Of a stretch of 64,000 nucleotides of DNA, positions 44,393 through 54,722 are shown piece by piece. How positions within the stretch are numbered: the stretch's first letter is position 1; every line of letters begins with the position of its first letter. Below the pieces are notes generated by a model. That model was not told the DNA's origin, did no database searches, and saw only the letters and a list, made by a program, of their open reading frames with translations. The translations under genes and the position numbers were made by a program. The DNA is from Euleptes europaea (Eukaryota; Chordata; Lepidosauria; Squamata; Sphaerodactylidae). The stretch lies in NCBI RefSeq assembly GCF_029931775.1, contig NC_079332.1, positions 19,537,803 to 19,601,802 on the forward strand, read 5' to 3'.

Positions 44393-44540
44393 CCTCCAGG
44401 TACTAGCTGGAGATCTCCTGCTATTATAACTGATCTCCAGCTGACAGAGATCAGTTTCCCTGGAGAAAATGGCCGCTTTGGCAACTGGACTCTATGGCAT
44501 TGAAGCCCCTCCCCTCCCCAAACCCCGCCCTCCCCAAACT
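44393..44540 (+). repeat. MITE-like element (gttgccaacctcc family)
   Basis: caacctccaggtactagctg, gagatctcctgctattataa, agatcagtttccctggagaa, ggactctatggcattgaagc: good copy lacking one end. An L2-like piece (gagaaagagctttctcagcc) follows at 44550-44660. Confidence 0.65.
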
Positions 44541-44834
44541 GCAAAAAGGGGTCAGAGAAAGAGCTTTCTCAGCCATGCCTCCCTGCCTCTCCAAGGCCGT
44601 CCAGCTTGAGGCTCACTACGGGGCCTCCCTTATTTGCCATTATATTTATATGCAGAGCTGCGGGGTTTTTTTTACGATTTTTGACATGACAAATTAACTT
44701 GGCTGGGGGCAAATGCAGCCGTCAAAATGAACACACTACCTCAAATGTTGCTTTTATTCATACATTATCATTGTTGATTAATAACTTAGAGCTGCATTAT
44801 TCACAGAAATTAATCACAGGGTTTTATGTTACCT

Positions 44835-45000
44835 GGGTGGCCCCGGTGGGTCCCAATCTCATCAGAACTTGGATGCTAAACAGGGTTGGACATAGTTCGT
44901 ATGTGGTTGGAAGTCCAGGGTCTCTATGCAGAGGCAGGCAGTGGCAAAACCACCTCTGAGCACCTCTTGCCTTGAAAAGCCTAAGGTGTAAATTGGGGCA
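44835..45000 (+). repeat. Diverged 5S-rRNA-derived SINE
   Basis: ggtcccaatctcatcagaac, ttggatgctaaacagggttg and gtatgtggttggaagtcc follow the 5S rRNA internal promoter layout. The tail ggcagtggcaaaaccacct matches the SINE at 57.92 kb. Older than that copy. Confidence 0.6.
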
Positions 45001-45540
45001 GTTTCCACCACCACCGGGTGGGACAATAGGCATCCAAGAATTAATGTTCAAGCAGAGAGAGGGAGGGAGGGTGGTGGATTGTCTAATGCCAAATATTGGT
45101 GTTACAACAGTGCAACAAAATTGGTGGGCTGGTAAAGTTAGGATAAATATATATTTGGGATATAGACATTTTTAGGACAACCTGTGTGGCTTAGGGGGAA
45201 AGGAGGGAGTAAAAAAAAACCAAAACCACCTTAGGGCTTCACTGTGTGTGTGTATACTTTTTAGCCAGAGGGTCCTTTGTCTTTTTGTGAGGGGGGCTAT
45301 TTTTTCTCGAACCTCTTGGGTGAACAGGAGAGGGGCAACTTGGTCTAGTTGTCAGTTAATCTTCTTGAGAGCAAAGTACCTTTTCCATGAGGGAGGCGGC
45401 ATGTTCCTAAAAGGAAACTGGGCAGGGGGGCTCCGTTCGCCCAGCATCTGATGCCCTCCCAAAGGCCCGCCCCTGGCCTGGGGAGGCCTCCCGGCCCCTC
45501 CCCTCCCCTCCCCGCCGGTGTCTCTCCCGGGGCCGCCAGC

Positions 45541-45689
45541 CCTGCCGCGATAAGATTAGAGGGGCGGAGAGGCCGGCCCGGCGGCAGCGCCCATAAAAGG
45601 AGCCGCGGCCGCGGGGCTCCCCATCCGCCCGTCCCGTCCCAGCCAGCCGCCCGCTCGCCCGCCGTCGAGTAAGTTTCGCCTCTGCAGCC
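45541..45689 (+). promoter_or_regulatory. HBAD: HBAD promoter
   Basis: A GATA site (GATAAG at 45549-45554) lies 39 bases upstream of a TATA-like box, CATAAAAGG at 45592-45600. The start codon follows at 45690 after a short GC-rich leader. C-rich CACCC/GC-type runs precede the GATA site. No clear CCAAT box was seen. The arrangement fits an erythroid globin promoter. Confidence 0.7.
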
Positions 45690-46384
45690 ATGCTGACCAC
45701 CGAGGACCGCCGCATTCTCAAGCAGAGCTGGGACAAGGTGTCCAGCATCCAGGAGGAGCTGGGCTGCGAGTCCCTCACCAGGTGAGCCACCCCGGAGAGC
45801 TGGGCGGGCGGGCGGGCGGGCGGGCGGCGGCGTGGGGGCTCAGCCCGCGCCCCCCTGCCCGCTGCCCCTCCTGCAGCCCTGCCTCTCCATCCCCCGCCGC
45901 AGGATGTTCGTGGTGTACCCCACCTCCAAGACCTACTTCCCGCACTTCGACCTGAGCCCCGGCTCGGCCAACATCCGCGGCCACGGCAAGAAGGTGATGA
46001 AGGCGCTGGAGGACGCCCTCAACAACCTGGACCACATCCACGAGAACCTGGCCGAGCTCAGCAACCTGCACGCCTACAACCTCCGCGTGGACCCCGTCAA
46101 CTTCAGGGTAAGCCGGCCCGGCCGGGCCCGGCGGGACCCGACCCGGACCCGGGGCTGGGGCGGCGGGAGCGGCGGCGGGGGGGGGTCTCGCCGCCGCCGC
46201 CCTCCCCACCTGACGCGCCTCTCTCCCACTCTCTCTCTCTCTCTCTCTCCCGCAGCTGCTGGGCCGCTGCATCCAGGTGTCTCTGGCCACCCACCTGAAG
46301 AGCGACTTCAACGCGCAGACCTACGCCGCCTGGGACAAGTTCCTCAGCTGCGTGGGCGACGTGTTGGCCGAGAAGTACCGGTGA
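45690..46384 (+). CDS. HBAD: HBAD, hemoglobin alpha-D subunit
   Basis: Alpha-type chain of the minor adult and embryonic hemoglobin of reptiles and birds, orthologous to mammalian HBM; pairs with beta chains in red cells. Exons 45690-45781, 45903-46107 and 46256-46384 give 141 residues. Junctions are at the standard globin sites (B12.2 AG|G and G7.0), GT-AG. The N-terminus [17 protein letters not shown] and the motif [14 protein letters not shown] distinguish alpha-D from alpha-A. Distal His58 is in RGHGKKV, proximal His87 in SNLHAYN, CD1 Phe in [13 protein letters not shown], and the end is VLAEKYR. Introns are 121 and 148 bases; intron 2 ends in a CT microsatellite next to the acceptor. Intact in all visible respects. 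Lies about 2.5 kb upstream of HBA on the same strand. Confidence 0.97.
46228..46250 (+). repeat. CT microsatellite in HBAD intron 2
   Basis: A run of CT units forms the polypyrimidine tract directly before the exon 3 acceptor (CCCGCAG). Confidence 0.85.
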
Positions 46385-46480
46385 AGACGGCCGCCCGCCC
46401 GCAAGCCGCCCGCCCGCAAGCCGCCGCCGTCGGGGCGCCGCGCTCCGGCCCACGACTCGCGCGTGTTGTTGCTCGAGCAA

Positions 46481-46486
46481 AATAAA
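46481..46486 (+). terminator. HBAD: HBAD polyadenylation signal
   Basis: AATAAA about 97 bases after the HBAD stop codon, in an otherwise GC-rich 3' UTR. Confidence 0.85.
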
Positions 46487-46689
46487 ATCGCCTTGAACGA
46501 CCCTCCGCCTCTCCGTGTCTGCCGCGCCCGCCCCGCGCTTGGGAGCACCGGGGAGGGAAGCCGAGGGGCCTGGGGAGGGCGCAGGGGGATGGCCCCAGCG
46601 GGCCTGCCCCCGTGGGGAAGGAGGGCTGCCCAAGGGACAGGGACGCCTCCCCTAGGGGTGCCAACGCCTCCGGGAGAATGGGGTGGTGG

Positions 46690-46965
46690 TCTCGGGGGGG
46701 GGGCGTGGCGCAGAGTGGTAAAGCTGCAGTACTACAGTCCAAGCTCTGCTCACGACCGGAGTTCGAGCCCCACGGAAGTCGGTGTCAGGTAGCCGGCTCC
46801 AGGTTGACTCAGCCTCCCCTCCTTCCCAGGTCGGTAAAATGAGTACCCAGCTTGCTGGGGGTCCAGGGAAGACGACTGGGGAAGGCGCTGGCAAACCACC
46901 CCGTAAACAAAAAGTCTGCCTAGGAAACGTCGGAATGTGACGTCACCCCATGGGTCAGGTTGACC
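46690..46965 (+). repeat. tRNA-derived SINE (gcgcagagtggtaaagctgc family)
   Basis: The head gcgtggcgcagagtggtaaa and B box gagttcgagccccac are followed by caggttgactcagcctccc, gcgctggcaaaccacccc and ggaatgtgacgtcacccc. Reverse copies lie at 55.80 and 60.92 kb. It carries an NF-E2-like TGACTCAGC by sequence chance. Confidence 0.8.
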
Positions 46966-46969
46966 CGCT

Positions 46970-48125
46970 GCTTGCACAGGGGACCTGGACCTTACCTTTA
47001 CTCTGGAGAGGGGGGGGCTCAGCGGGGCCTCTAAAATGCAGGAGGCTTCCAAGCCGAACACGGAGCTCAAGCCCAGCCGGGGACAGCAGTGTGTGGACCC
47101 CACCCCACCCCCAGAACAGGGAGACAGGCTATGACACCCCCTGGGGACCCAAATGGTTGAAGCGATGGGACTGCCGGAAGGGTCGATTCGGCCTCAGGGA
47201 AAAGCTGCTGCAGCCCCCCCCCCAAAAAAGCCCCGCCTGGTAGCAGGGAGCTAGGAGGGCCACAGAAGACGGGGAGGGTCGGGTGAGGTCCCCCAAAACA
47301 CCACCGGGACCACACCTGAGGGAAAGCCCCCCCCCCCCACGCACACACAAGAAGGGAGAGCATTCCGGTTCGGAGCCACCTTTTACGGGCGGCTAGAGAA
47401 CTCTGTACATGCTCAGTGGTGGACAATGACCTTGGGGCTCCTTTGTTCATGAGAGGCCAAAGCGAGGCGCTCTGCAGTGGCACAGAGGTCGCTGGGTGAA
47501 GCTCCCCCACCCGTGGTGTGCGTCTGCGGGGGGGGTCTCGGCAAAGACCAGGGGTCACGCCCCGCCATGGGGTCAAGCTGGACGAGAGCAGGGAGGGGGG
47601 TGCACGGCGGAGGGGGCAATCGGCCGACCGGATACAGGCCACTCCCTAGGCCGGGCCGCGGTGCCTTGCTTCTGGGCTTTGGGTCAGCCAAGGGCGGGCA
47701 AGAAGGGGCAGCGAGAATCCCTGGACGGCCCTCGAACCTCCAGCAACTGGCGTGCAGAGGTACACTGCTTCCGAACAAGGAGGCTCCATTTGTCCGCCAG
47801 GGCATCCTCCGAAGGGCCCCATGGGGTAGAGCACGCGTGCGAGTGCGCGTGTGATGGAGGGACGGGACGGGGTCAGACCCGTGCCCCTGAATGCCTGCTA
47901 GCTCCTGCCCCCCAAGCAGAACAGCCTGCTCCGTCGGGTCTGCGGGGCGGGTCTCGCCCTTCAGCCGCTTCCGACGGAGGGAGGGGGGACCCGAGCAACG
48001 CGCAGCCTCCTCGACAGCCCGGCCGCGGCTCCCGGTGGGGCTCTAAACCCCCCCCCCCAGCCCTAAAGGGGCCCTTGGGGGGGGCAGGCGCTCCGTCAGC
48101 ATGCCCGAGTTGTTTTCTGTTGCCC
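46970..48125. other. HBAD-HBA spacer, no gene seen
   Basis: GC-rich spacer. I see no third globin exon and no recognisable repeat here, only C/G homopolymers. Confidence 0.5.
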
Positions 48126-48129
48126 CAGA

Positions 48130-48487
48130 AGGTCGGAGGCTCGGAGCAGAATCAACGGGTCGAAATTAAATCAGAAGACTTTCCGTCTAGACATTAGGAA
48201 GAACTTTCTAACAGTCGAAGCGGTTCGTCAGTGGAACGAGGCTTCCTCGGGAGGTGGTGGGCCCTCCTTCCCTGGATGTTTTTAAGCAGAGGCTAGATGG
48301 CCACCTGTCAGCAATGCTGATTCTATGACCCTGGGCAGATGATGAGAGGGAGGGCATCTTGGCCATCTTCCCGGCATGGAGTAGGGGTCGCTGGGGGTGT
48401 GGGGGAGGGAGTTGTGAGTTTCCTGCATTGTGCAGGGGGTTGGACTAGATGACCCTGGTGGTCCCTTCCAACTCTATGATTCTATAC
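48130..48487 (+). repeat. CR1 LINE 3' fragment
   Basis: Starts within the pol 3' region (cggtcgaaattaaatcagaa-like), continues gtctagacattaggaagaac, ggatgtttttaagcagaggc, and ends tggtcccttccaactctatg. It lies 0.35 kb upstream of the HBA start. Confidence 0.8.
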
Positions 48488-48719
48488 TTCGCAGGGGTGC
48501 AGTGAGGCTCCCGTGGGGAAGGGAGACCCGTGGAGACAGGGCAGGATCGGGGGTCGAGCCCGAGCCTTTGGGAGACCCCCCCCCCACGCACCCGGCTCCT
48601 CGGCTTCCCGGGCACCTCCCTAGCGGCCTGGTGGGGACGGGGGGGCCACTTGGCCAGCCCTCCCTGGCCAGCCCCGTGCGAGGCTTTGCGCCTAGGAAGC
48701 CCAGCCCTGCCGTCCCCCG

Positions 48720-48843
48720 CGGGGCCGGGGGGCGGAGCCGCAGGGCGGGGCCGAGGGAGAGCTTGCCCCCCGCCCGGGGCCGATATAAGGGCGTCCGGGG
48801 CCGGTCGGCGGCACCGGAGAGCAGCAGCAGCCGCCGCGCCAAG
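48720..48843 (+). promoter_or_regulatory. HBA: HBA promoter
   Basis: TATA box GATATAAGG at 48782-48790, 54 bases before the start codon, in a GC-rich setting with GC boxes (ggggcggagc, gggcggggcc). The TATA box overlaps a GATA core. No obvious CCAAT box. Confidence 0.7.
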
Positions 48844-49476
48844 ATGCCCCTCAGCGACACCGACAAGGCCCGCGTGAAGGCCATCTGGGGCCACGTCAGC
48901 GCCCACCCCGAGGAGTTCGGTGCCGAGGCCATCACCAGGTAAGGCCGCCCCGTCGGGGCGGGGGGCAGCAGCGGCGGGGGGCTGCGGGGCGCGGGCCGAC
49001 TGAGCGCGCTCCCTGGCCTCGCCTCTCCTCTCCTCTCCCCCGGCAGGATGTTTGCGGTGTACCCCACCAGCAAGACCTACTTCCCCCACTTCGACGTGAG
49101 CGCGGGCTCCGCGGACATCAAGGCGCACGGCAAGCGGGTGGTGACCGCGCTGTCGGAGGCCGTGGCCCACATGGACGACGTGGCCGGCACCCTCTCCAAG
49201 CTCAGCGACCTGCACGCCCAGAAGCTGCGCGTCGACCCCGTCAACTTCAGGGTGAGTGTGCCCCCCCACGCCCCCTCCCCGACGGCGTCCGGGCGCTCGG
49301 CCTGCGCGCCCCCGCTGACGCCTCCCTCCCTCCCCTCTCTCCTGCAGCACTTGAGCCAGTGCATCCTGGTGACCATCGCCGCCCACTGCCGCGGCGTGCT
49401 GACCCCCGAGGCGCACATCTCCCTGGACAAGTTCCTCACCCTGGTGGGCAAGACCCTCACTGCCAAGTACCGCTAG
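48844..49476 (+). CDS. HBA: HBA, hemoglobin alpha-A subunit
   Basis: Major alpha chain of adult hemoglobin. Exons 48844-48938, 49047-49251 and 49348-49476 encode 142 residues including Met. Standard globin introns of 108 and 96 bases, GT-AG. Features: [19 protein letters not shown] in helices [15 protein letters not shown] at the CD corner, distal His in [26 protein letters not shown] with the proximal His, [18 protein letters not shown] at the end. The alpha-A identity follows from [14 protein letters not shown] and LTAKYR, shared with bird alpha-A. Odd points: Pro follows the initiator Met (Val in most alpha chains), and His-Leu replaces Leu-Leu at the start of exon 3. Second gene of the pair after HBAD; driven presumably by the NPRL3-intron enhancer. 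Confidence 0.97.
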
Positions 49477-49543
49477 AGGCCCGCCAGCCCCGACGCCCAT
49501 CCAGAGGCCGAACGACCCCCCGCTTTGGCTCTCTCACTCTCCC

Positions 49544-49549
49544 AATAAA
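49544..49549 (+). terminator. HBA: HBA polyadenylation signal
   Basis: AATAAA 68 bases after the HBA stop codon, followed by a GT-rich stretch (gttgtggccgt, then tttgtgtggggg). Confidence 0.88.
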
Positions 49550-51359
49550 GTTGTGGCCGTCGAACATGCCGCCTGCCAGCCTCTTTGTGTGGGGGGGTGG
49601 GGGGGCTGGGCTTTGGGGCAGGCCCCCATATCCCCGAGGTCCCAGTTCCGCGCCTCTGCTCCGATCTCAAGGAGCTGCCTTTGGAGGAGGCGCCTCCTCT
49701 TGCCCCTTTCGGCCGGGGGTCTGCCCCTCCCCGCGCGCGGGGGGGGGATCCTATGGGGCAGGCGTTGTCTCCGGCCCCGGCATGAACTGAGGATCGCAAC
49801 CTCGAGCCACAAGCCCAACCACCGTTATCTGGGAAGATGCCCGGTGGGGGTGGGCGGGACGGTTGGGCTGCATCCCTTTGAAAGCCCCCCCTCCCCGCGC
49901 AGACCCTGCCCCGGAACGCGTCCACACGCCCCGTCTCTTCTCTTGGGAAGGCTCCCCTGTGTGGCAGAGCTCGGCCGACTGCGCCCGGCGGGTTGCCCCG
50001 CGCACACGCAGGCCAGGAGCGGTCTCAGGAGTCTTCGAGCAGACCCCTACAGAGAAAACAGCATGGGCGTGTGCACGGGGAGGAACGTGGGAATGCGGGA
50101 ACCCCCGGGCGGCGGTTGGGGGCAGGCTAGTCTCAGGGCCAGCCGAAGGGCGGCGGAACGGCTGCGGCCGAAGCTGAACGGGGCATGCCCCCCCCCTCCA
50201 GGCTGGCTGCCCTCCCCCTCCAAAAGCTAGCTGAGAACGAGGCTTGGAGAGTGTAGGACCCCCCCCCCCAGCAAAACTCCTTTCCCGAGTAAAAAAAAGG
50301 TGGTGGGAGGGGTCCTGCAGCAGAGAGTCCCGGGATCCCTCCAGGAGGGGCGGAGCCTGGCATGGCTAACTTCTGGAACTCATGGCCACAAGGGCTGAGG
50401 AGGTCTGCTTGCTTGGCTGGCCTTCGGGTGGGATTAGGACCAAGGGAAGAGCCAGGCCAGGGTGGCGGCAGGGGGAAACCCCCAGGGCTCAGAAGAGAGC
50501 AGGAGGCCGGCAGCACCTTCAAGACCGACAACGTCTGGGGCAGCCTCACTGCTCCCTTCTTCAGATACCTGCACTCTGCTGCAGACAGACGAACACGGCT
50601 ACCTATCGCGATCTGTCTCCAGGTTCAGAGGCAGTCTACCTCTGAGTGGGGGGCGCCCCGCAGAGGAGGGCTGCTGCTTTCAGGCCTGGCACCCAAGGGG
50701 GCTGTCCATCTGGGGAGGCAGGGAGGTCCAGGCAGGGAGGGAGCTCCTCTGCATTTGACCAGAAAAGGGAGAGGACAGGGAGCAGGGGGGGGGGCACACG
50801 ACGGCAGCTCCTGGTCGCCCCAGTAGAGACCAGGTGGACCCTTTTCTGTCTTGTGACACTTTAGGAAGGACAGATTTCCTGCACCCTTTCCTGGATTTGT
50901 GTCTGATGTCTTAAAGGGCGGGGGGGGATTTCCCCCTCCCTTTATTGCTGCCAAATGGTTGGGTTTTTTTTTTAATGATTTTTGCATCTGGAGGGGTGTA
51001 GTGGGAACAGGGGATGCCTGGGCAGGGGAAGAAATGGGGGTGGGACACGGATGAGGAAGTCGGAAGAGGACGAAGGTGCATGCCACAGCTCCAGCCTTGC
51101 AGGATGCTGGGGGGTGGAGAGAATCCCTAGCGCCTGTCAAGATCCTGCCTCCCTCTCCAGGCATGCAGAGCAGAGCTTCTGAGCGTCTGCAGCTGGTACT
51201 GGGCATCTGGGATCCACTGGGGTCATTGACTATAGATTCCCAGGCTGCCTGGGCGGTATTGGATTCTATGTCAAGGATCCTCGCTTTGAGCTGGCCTATG
51301 GGGCGGCCCCTCTGTTTGTTCTGGCTTCTAGCTGCCCGGTGCATTTTTAATCCTGGGGT

Positions 51360-51545
51360 TTCTCTGAGGAGCTCAGAGCAGTATAACATGTGTGTGGGGG
51401 GGTCTCCCTTCCCCACTTTTACCCGTACAAATATCCCGGTGAGGCTGAGAGAGTCCTTATCCCAGGATCACCCAGGGAGCTTCATGGCAGAGGGGGGATT
51501 CGAACCCAGGGCCCCCAGCTCCTAGTTCAGCCTTCCAATTTCTAC
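51360..51545 (-). repeat. tRNA-derived SINE
   Basis: ctctgaggagctcagagcag, aggatcacccagggagcttc, gattcgaacccagggccccc (reverse B box), ccttccaatttctacacc. Confidence 0.6.
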
Positions 51546-51804
51546 ACCAGCCAGGAGAGGCAGGTCTGACCACTGGGGTCTCCAGAAAACGGGAGGACGG
51601 AGCCTGGGGGCTAACAGTGACAAGCCAGCTGGCTCAGTCCCAATGCAGGTGAGAGCCCCCCCCAGGGCATAGTCTGGCAGCCAGTGCCCCAAAGAGAAAT
51701 GTCCCCCCCTGGGCCCCTCCCTCGCCCACTGCTTCTCCATCGCAGCTCTTGGGGGCTCCAGACTGGTGTAAACAGGAGACGCTCTGCTGCCTCAGAGCCA
51801 TCCG

Positions 51805-51992
51805 CGTAGGGCTGCCAGCTCCCGGTTGGGGAACTCCTGGAGATGTGGGGGTGGAGCCTGGGGAGGGTAGGGACCTCCGTGGGGTACCAAGCCCAGAGCA
51901 GCCATTTTCTCCAGGGGAGCTGATCTCCGTCGTCTGGAGAGGAGCTGTAATTCCAAGGGATCCCCAGGTCCCTCCTGGCGGCTGGCTCCCCT
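51805..51992 (-). repeat. MITE-like element (gttgccaacctcc family)
   Basis: gggctgccagctcccggttg, gaactcctggagatgtggg, gcagccattttctccagggg, gctgatctccgtcgtctgga, ending ggtccctcctggcggctgg: a near-complete copy with inverted-type ends. Confidence 0.6.
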
Positions 51993-52589
51993 AGTGCCAT
52001 GCTTCAGCCGCACTGGCATAAGAATGGGCTCCATCAAGGGCCTGGGGAGGGCGGTGCAGGGCTAAGTCGGCATCCTGAGCCTGCTCAGCCCATGTCTCAA
52101 CTCCCCCCCCTTGAAGCTTAGGATGCCAGAGGTACTGGCAGCCCCTCCAAGCATTCCAAAGCAGGCTGTCAATCCCAGCAGGGACACCCCTCCCCCCAGC
52201 CCCTGGCTCTTGGCACCATTACAGATGTGGGGGGTGGTTTTCCTTGGGGGTCAGTGCAGGTCAGTGGGGATCTGGCACACACATTCCCCAAATAAATAAT
52301 GGCATGGGTGGGGAGACTTGAGTTGCTCTGGAGAAAGGGCCCTTTGTAAATCCAGGGAGCCATGTGCAGAAACAGCCGAGGGAGAGAGCAAACCTCTGGC
52401 TCTCCTTGGGACCCTCACAAGTCCTCCCCCCCCCACCACAAACCCCCAAAGGGAGGCTCCCTGGGGATGCACGGCCAATACGCAGACCCCCACGCACACA
52501 CATACAGAGAGGAAAAAGTAGCCCCCCCACCCAGTGGCCCCAATGCTTCTTCCTCTGACATCAACTGTTGATAGCGGAAGGTACAGTGC

Positions 52590-52619
52590 TGGGTGTGTGT
52601 GTGTGTGTGTGTGTGTGTC
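52590..52619 (+). repeat. GT microsatellite
   Basis: About thirteen GT units. Confidence 0.9.
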
Positions 52620-53339
52620 TTGCAGATACATCTGCAGCACAGGACCATGCTGCCAGCATATTGCCATGCCTCAGCTACACACCCACCCGCCCTACAAACA
52701 GGGGTGCCAAACCTCAACAATCCCAGGGCTGCTCCTCCTCCCCTTTTGGGCAGCCGCTGAAACAGGTCCCCTGGCTGCAGGCTCTCCTGTGCCAAGGGCT
52801 GGGTCGGTGGGCGAGGCGGTGCTGCAGGCTCTGGGTTCAACTCCTGAAGCCTCCACCAGCTCATTTCAGGACAGGACCCCTTTGGGCAAGGAAAAGCACG
52901 GCCGTGGTAGAGAGGTCCTCAGGGTTACAAGCAACCATTCCACAGGGCTCATGGGGGGAAAATCCACCAGAAACGGAGAGCAATCCTCAACAAGCGGGGC
53001 TTACTCCCAGGAAGGCATTCTTAAGGTTGCCCTTGGAGGTGGCGACAGGCTGTCTCAACTGAGCTCAGCCGGTCTGGGTGCGGAAGACGCCGGGCGCAAG
53101 AAGGGCCCTGTCAGCGTCACCCACCAGGGGTTCAGGTTTCCAGGACTCTTCGCCATGGTTGTCTCAAGAGAGGTGGCCGGAAGGGTGGGAGGGGCAGGAT
53201 GGTGGGTGCTTTTTGCATCCAGCTTTGCTGGTGGATGGACGGTGGAGAGGGATCTGTAACACCGAGTGACTTTGTGCGCCCCCTCCTCAGACAGGGCTGC
53301 GCCAGACCCCTTCCGTCTGTGCTTTGCTGACAGAAGTCA

Positions 53340-53607
53340 TGGAAGTCATAGAGTTGGAAGGGGCCGGACACAGGCCATCGAGTCCAACCCCCTGCTCAAT
53401 GCAGGATCAGCCTGGAGCACCCCTGACAAGGGTTTGTCCAGCCTCTGCTTGAAGACTGCCAGTAAGGGGGGAGGCTCGCTCACCACCTCCCTGGGCAGCC
53501 GATCCCACTGATGAACAGCTCTCATGGTAAAAATGTTTCCCCCCTAATAGCCAGAGCCGGTAACCTTCCGTCCATAATTTAAACCCATCATTGTGAGTCC
53601 TATCCTT
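53340..53607 (-). repeat. CR1 LINE 3' fragment
   Basis: Reverse CR1: gtcatagagttggaaggggc, ggccatcgagtccaacccc, tgctcaatgcaggatcagcc, ggtttgtccagcctctgctt, ctaatagccagagccgg. Confidence 0.75.
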
Positions 53608-53710
53608 GAACACATGAAGCTGCCTTCTACTGAATCAGACCCTTGGTCCGCAAAGTCAGTATGGTCTCCCGAGACCGGCAGCGGCTCTCCAGGGTCTCCT
53701 CTGCTGCCAA
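53608..53710 (-). repeat. tRNA-derived SINE fragment
   Basis: gaacacatgaagctgccttc, actgaatcagacccttggtc and ggcagcggctctccagggtc: the 3' body of the 4.49 kb family in reverse, fused directly to the preceding CR1 piece. Confidence 0.7.
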
Positions 53711-53975
53711 CAGGAACAGGCAGGCTAGCCCTCTGCCACTTCCGCAGAGTGTTGGGAAAATTAATGAACTGCAACGCCCTACAGCGACCTTGGCTGGTCA
53801 CCACGCGGAAACCTCTGCAGGCTGCTGCTCCGTTCCCTTCCCTTTCAGAGGGGAGGCGGGTTGTGGGCCTGTCTGGTGGTGGCACCATGGCGGTGCCACC
53901 ACCATCCCCTTCTCCTTGGCACATTGGCCGGACACCGTCATGAATGACACAGGACAACATCTGTTCTGCCACGGC

Positions 53976-53981
53976 TTTATT
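53976..53981 (-). terminator. GBY: Probable globin Y polyadenylation signal
   Basis: TTTATT on the plus strand, AATAAA on the gene strand, 742 bases beyond the globin Y stop codon. It is followed on the gene strand by GTG/T-rich sequence. It is the best candidate downstream. Confidence 0.5.
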
Positions 53982-54722
53982 GGTATTTCAGGCAGCAGTT
54001 GCAGCTTTAATACTGTTGAGGCAGTTAAGTTATTCTCATTACGTATTGCAAATCTGCATTGACAAAAAAAAAGTTTGGAGATAAATAAATGGCACCCGAG
54101 GGGGGCATTATGGGAAAGAAGAGGCTGCTAGATGGCCCGGCCCCACTCCAGACTCCCCAGCACGGCTCCCCTGATATTTTTGCGTCCTGGGAAGGTCTTT
54201 ACTGCCCCTCCCAGTTGGGATGGTGACCGTGCAGCTGATGGACTGGGAAGGGGGCCGAGGAGAGGAGAGATCCGCAGGAGGGAGGAACAGCAGAGGGGAA
54301 TCCCACAGGGCGGTCACACCATCGTCCACCAGGTGGTGCTGGTGCCCTCCTTCAGGGGTCGTCCGGCTCTGCTCTTTGGGAAGACCTGAACCCAAGGCAG
54401 ACTCCAGAGACTGGACTGCCCCCCGCCCCCCAGCCACAATGCTCCATCAGCTCCATTCCTACAGGAGTTCCTGGGCTTTCCTGCCTCCCCTCGACCCTCC
54501 TCTCTGACTGTGGATGAAGAGTGCCGCTATAAGGCACAGGACGTGCAGGGGCCACCTTGTGCAGGGTCGGAGAAGGGCCCCTGGCCTTGCCAGGAAGGGT
54601 TTCCGTCCTCCGCAGTGGGAGGGATCAAGACCAACTCTGGCCCTCCCCCTTCATCACCTCCATCCCAATGGCCCAAATGTACAAAGCGGGGGGGGGGGAG
54701 GGGAATGCTGGGCAAGCCTCTT

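Larger units (their letters stand above)
49560..53340. other. HBA-GbY spacer, no gene seen
   Basis: No globin-like exon or other gene recognised on either strand. A theta-like third alpha gene is not visible. Holds a SINE, a MITE-like element, a GT microsatellite and, near 50.49-50.62 kb, a retroposon-like fragment (accttcaagaccgacaacgt). Confidence 0.5.

Noticed and set aside
46806-46820. NF-E2-like TGACTCAGC between HBAD and HBA
   Set aside because: It is part of the body of a SINE family seen three times here, with no GATA partner, so probably not a conserved enhancer.
49560-53340. A third alpha-type globin (theta-like) after HBA
   Set aside because: No globin signature in any frame on either strand in this spacer.
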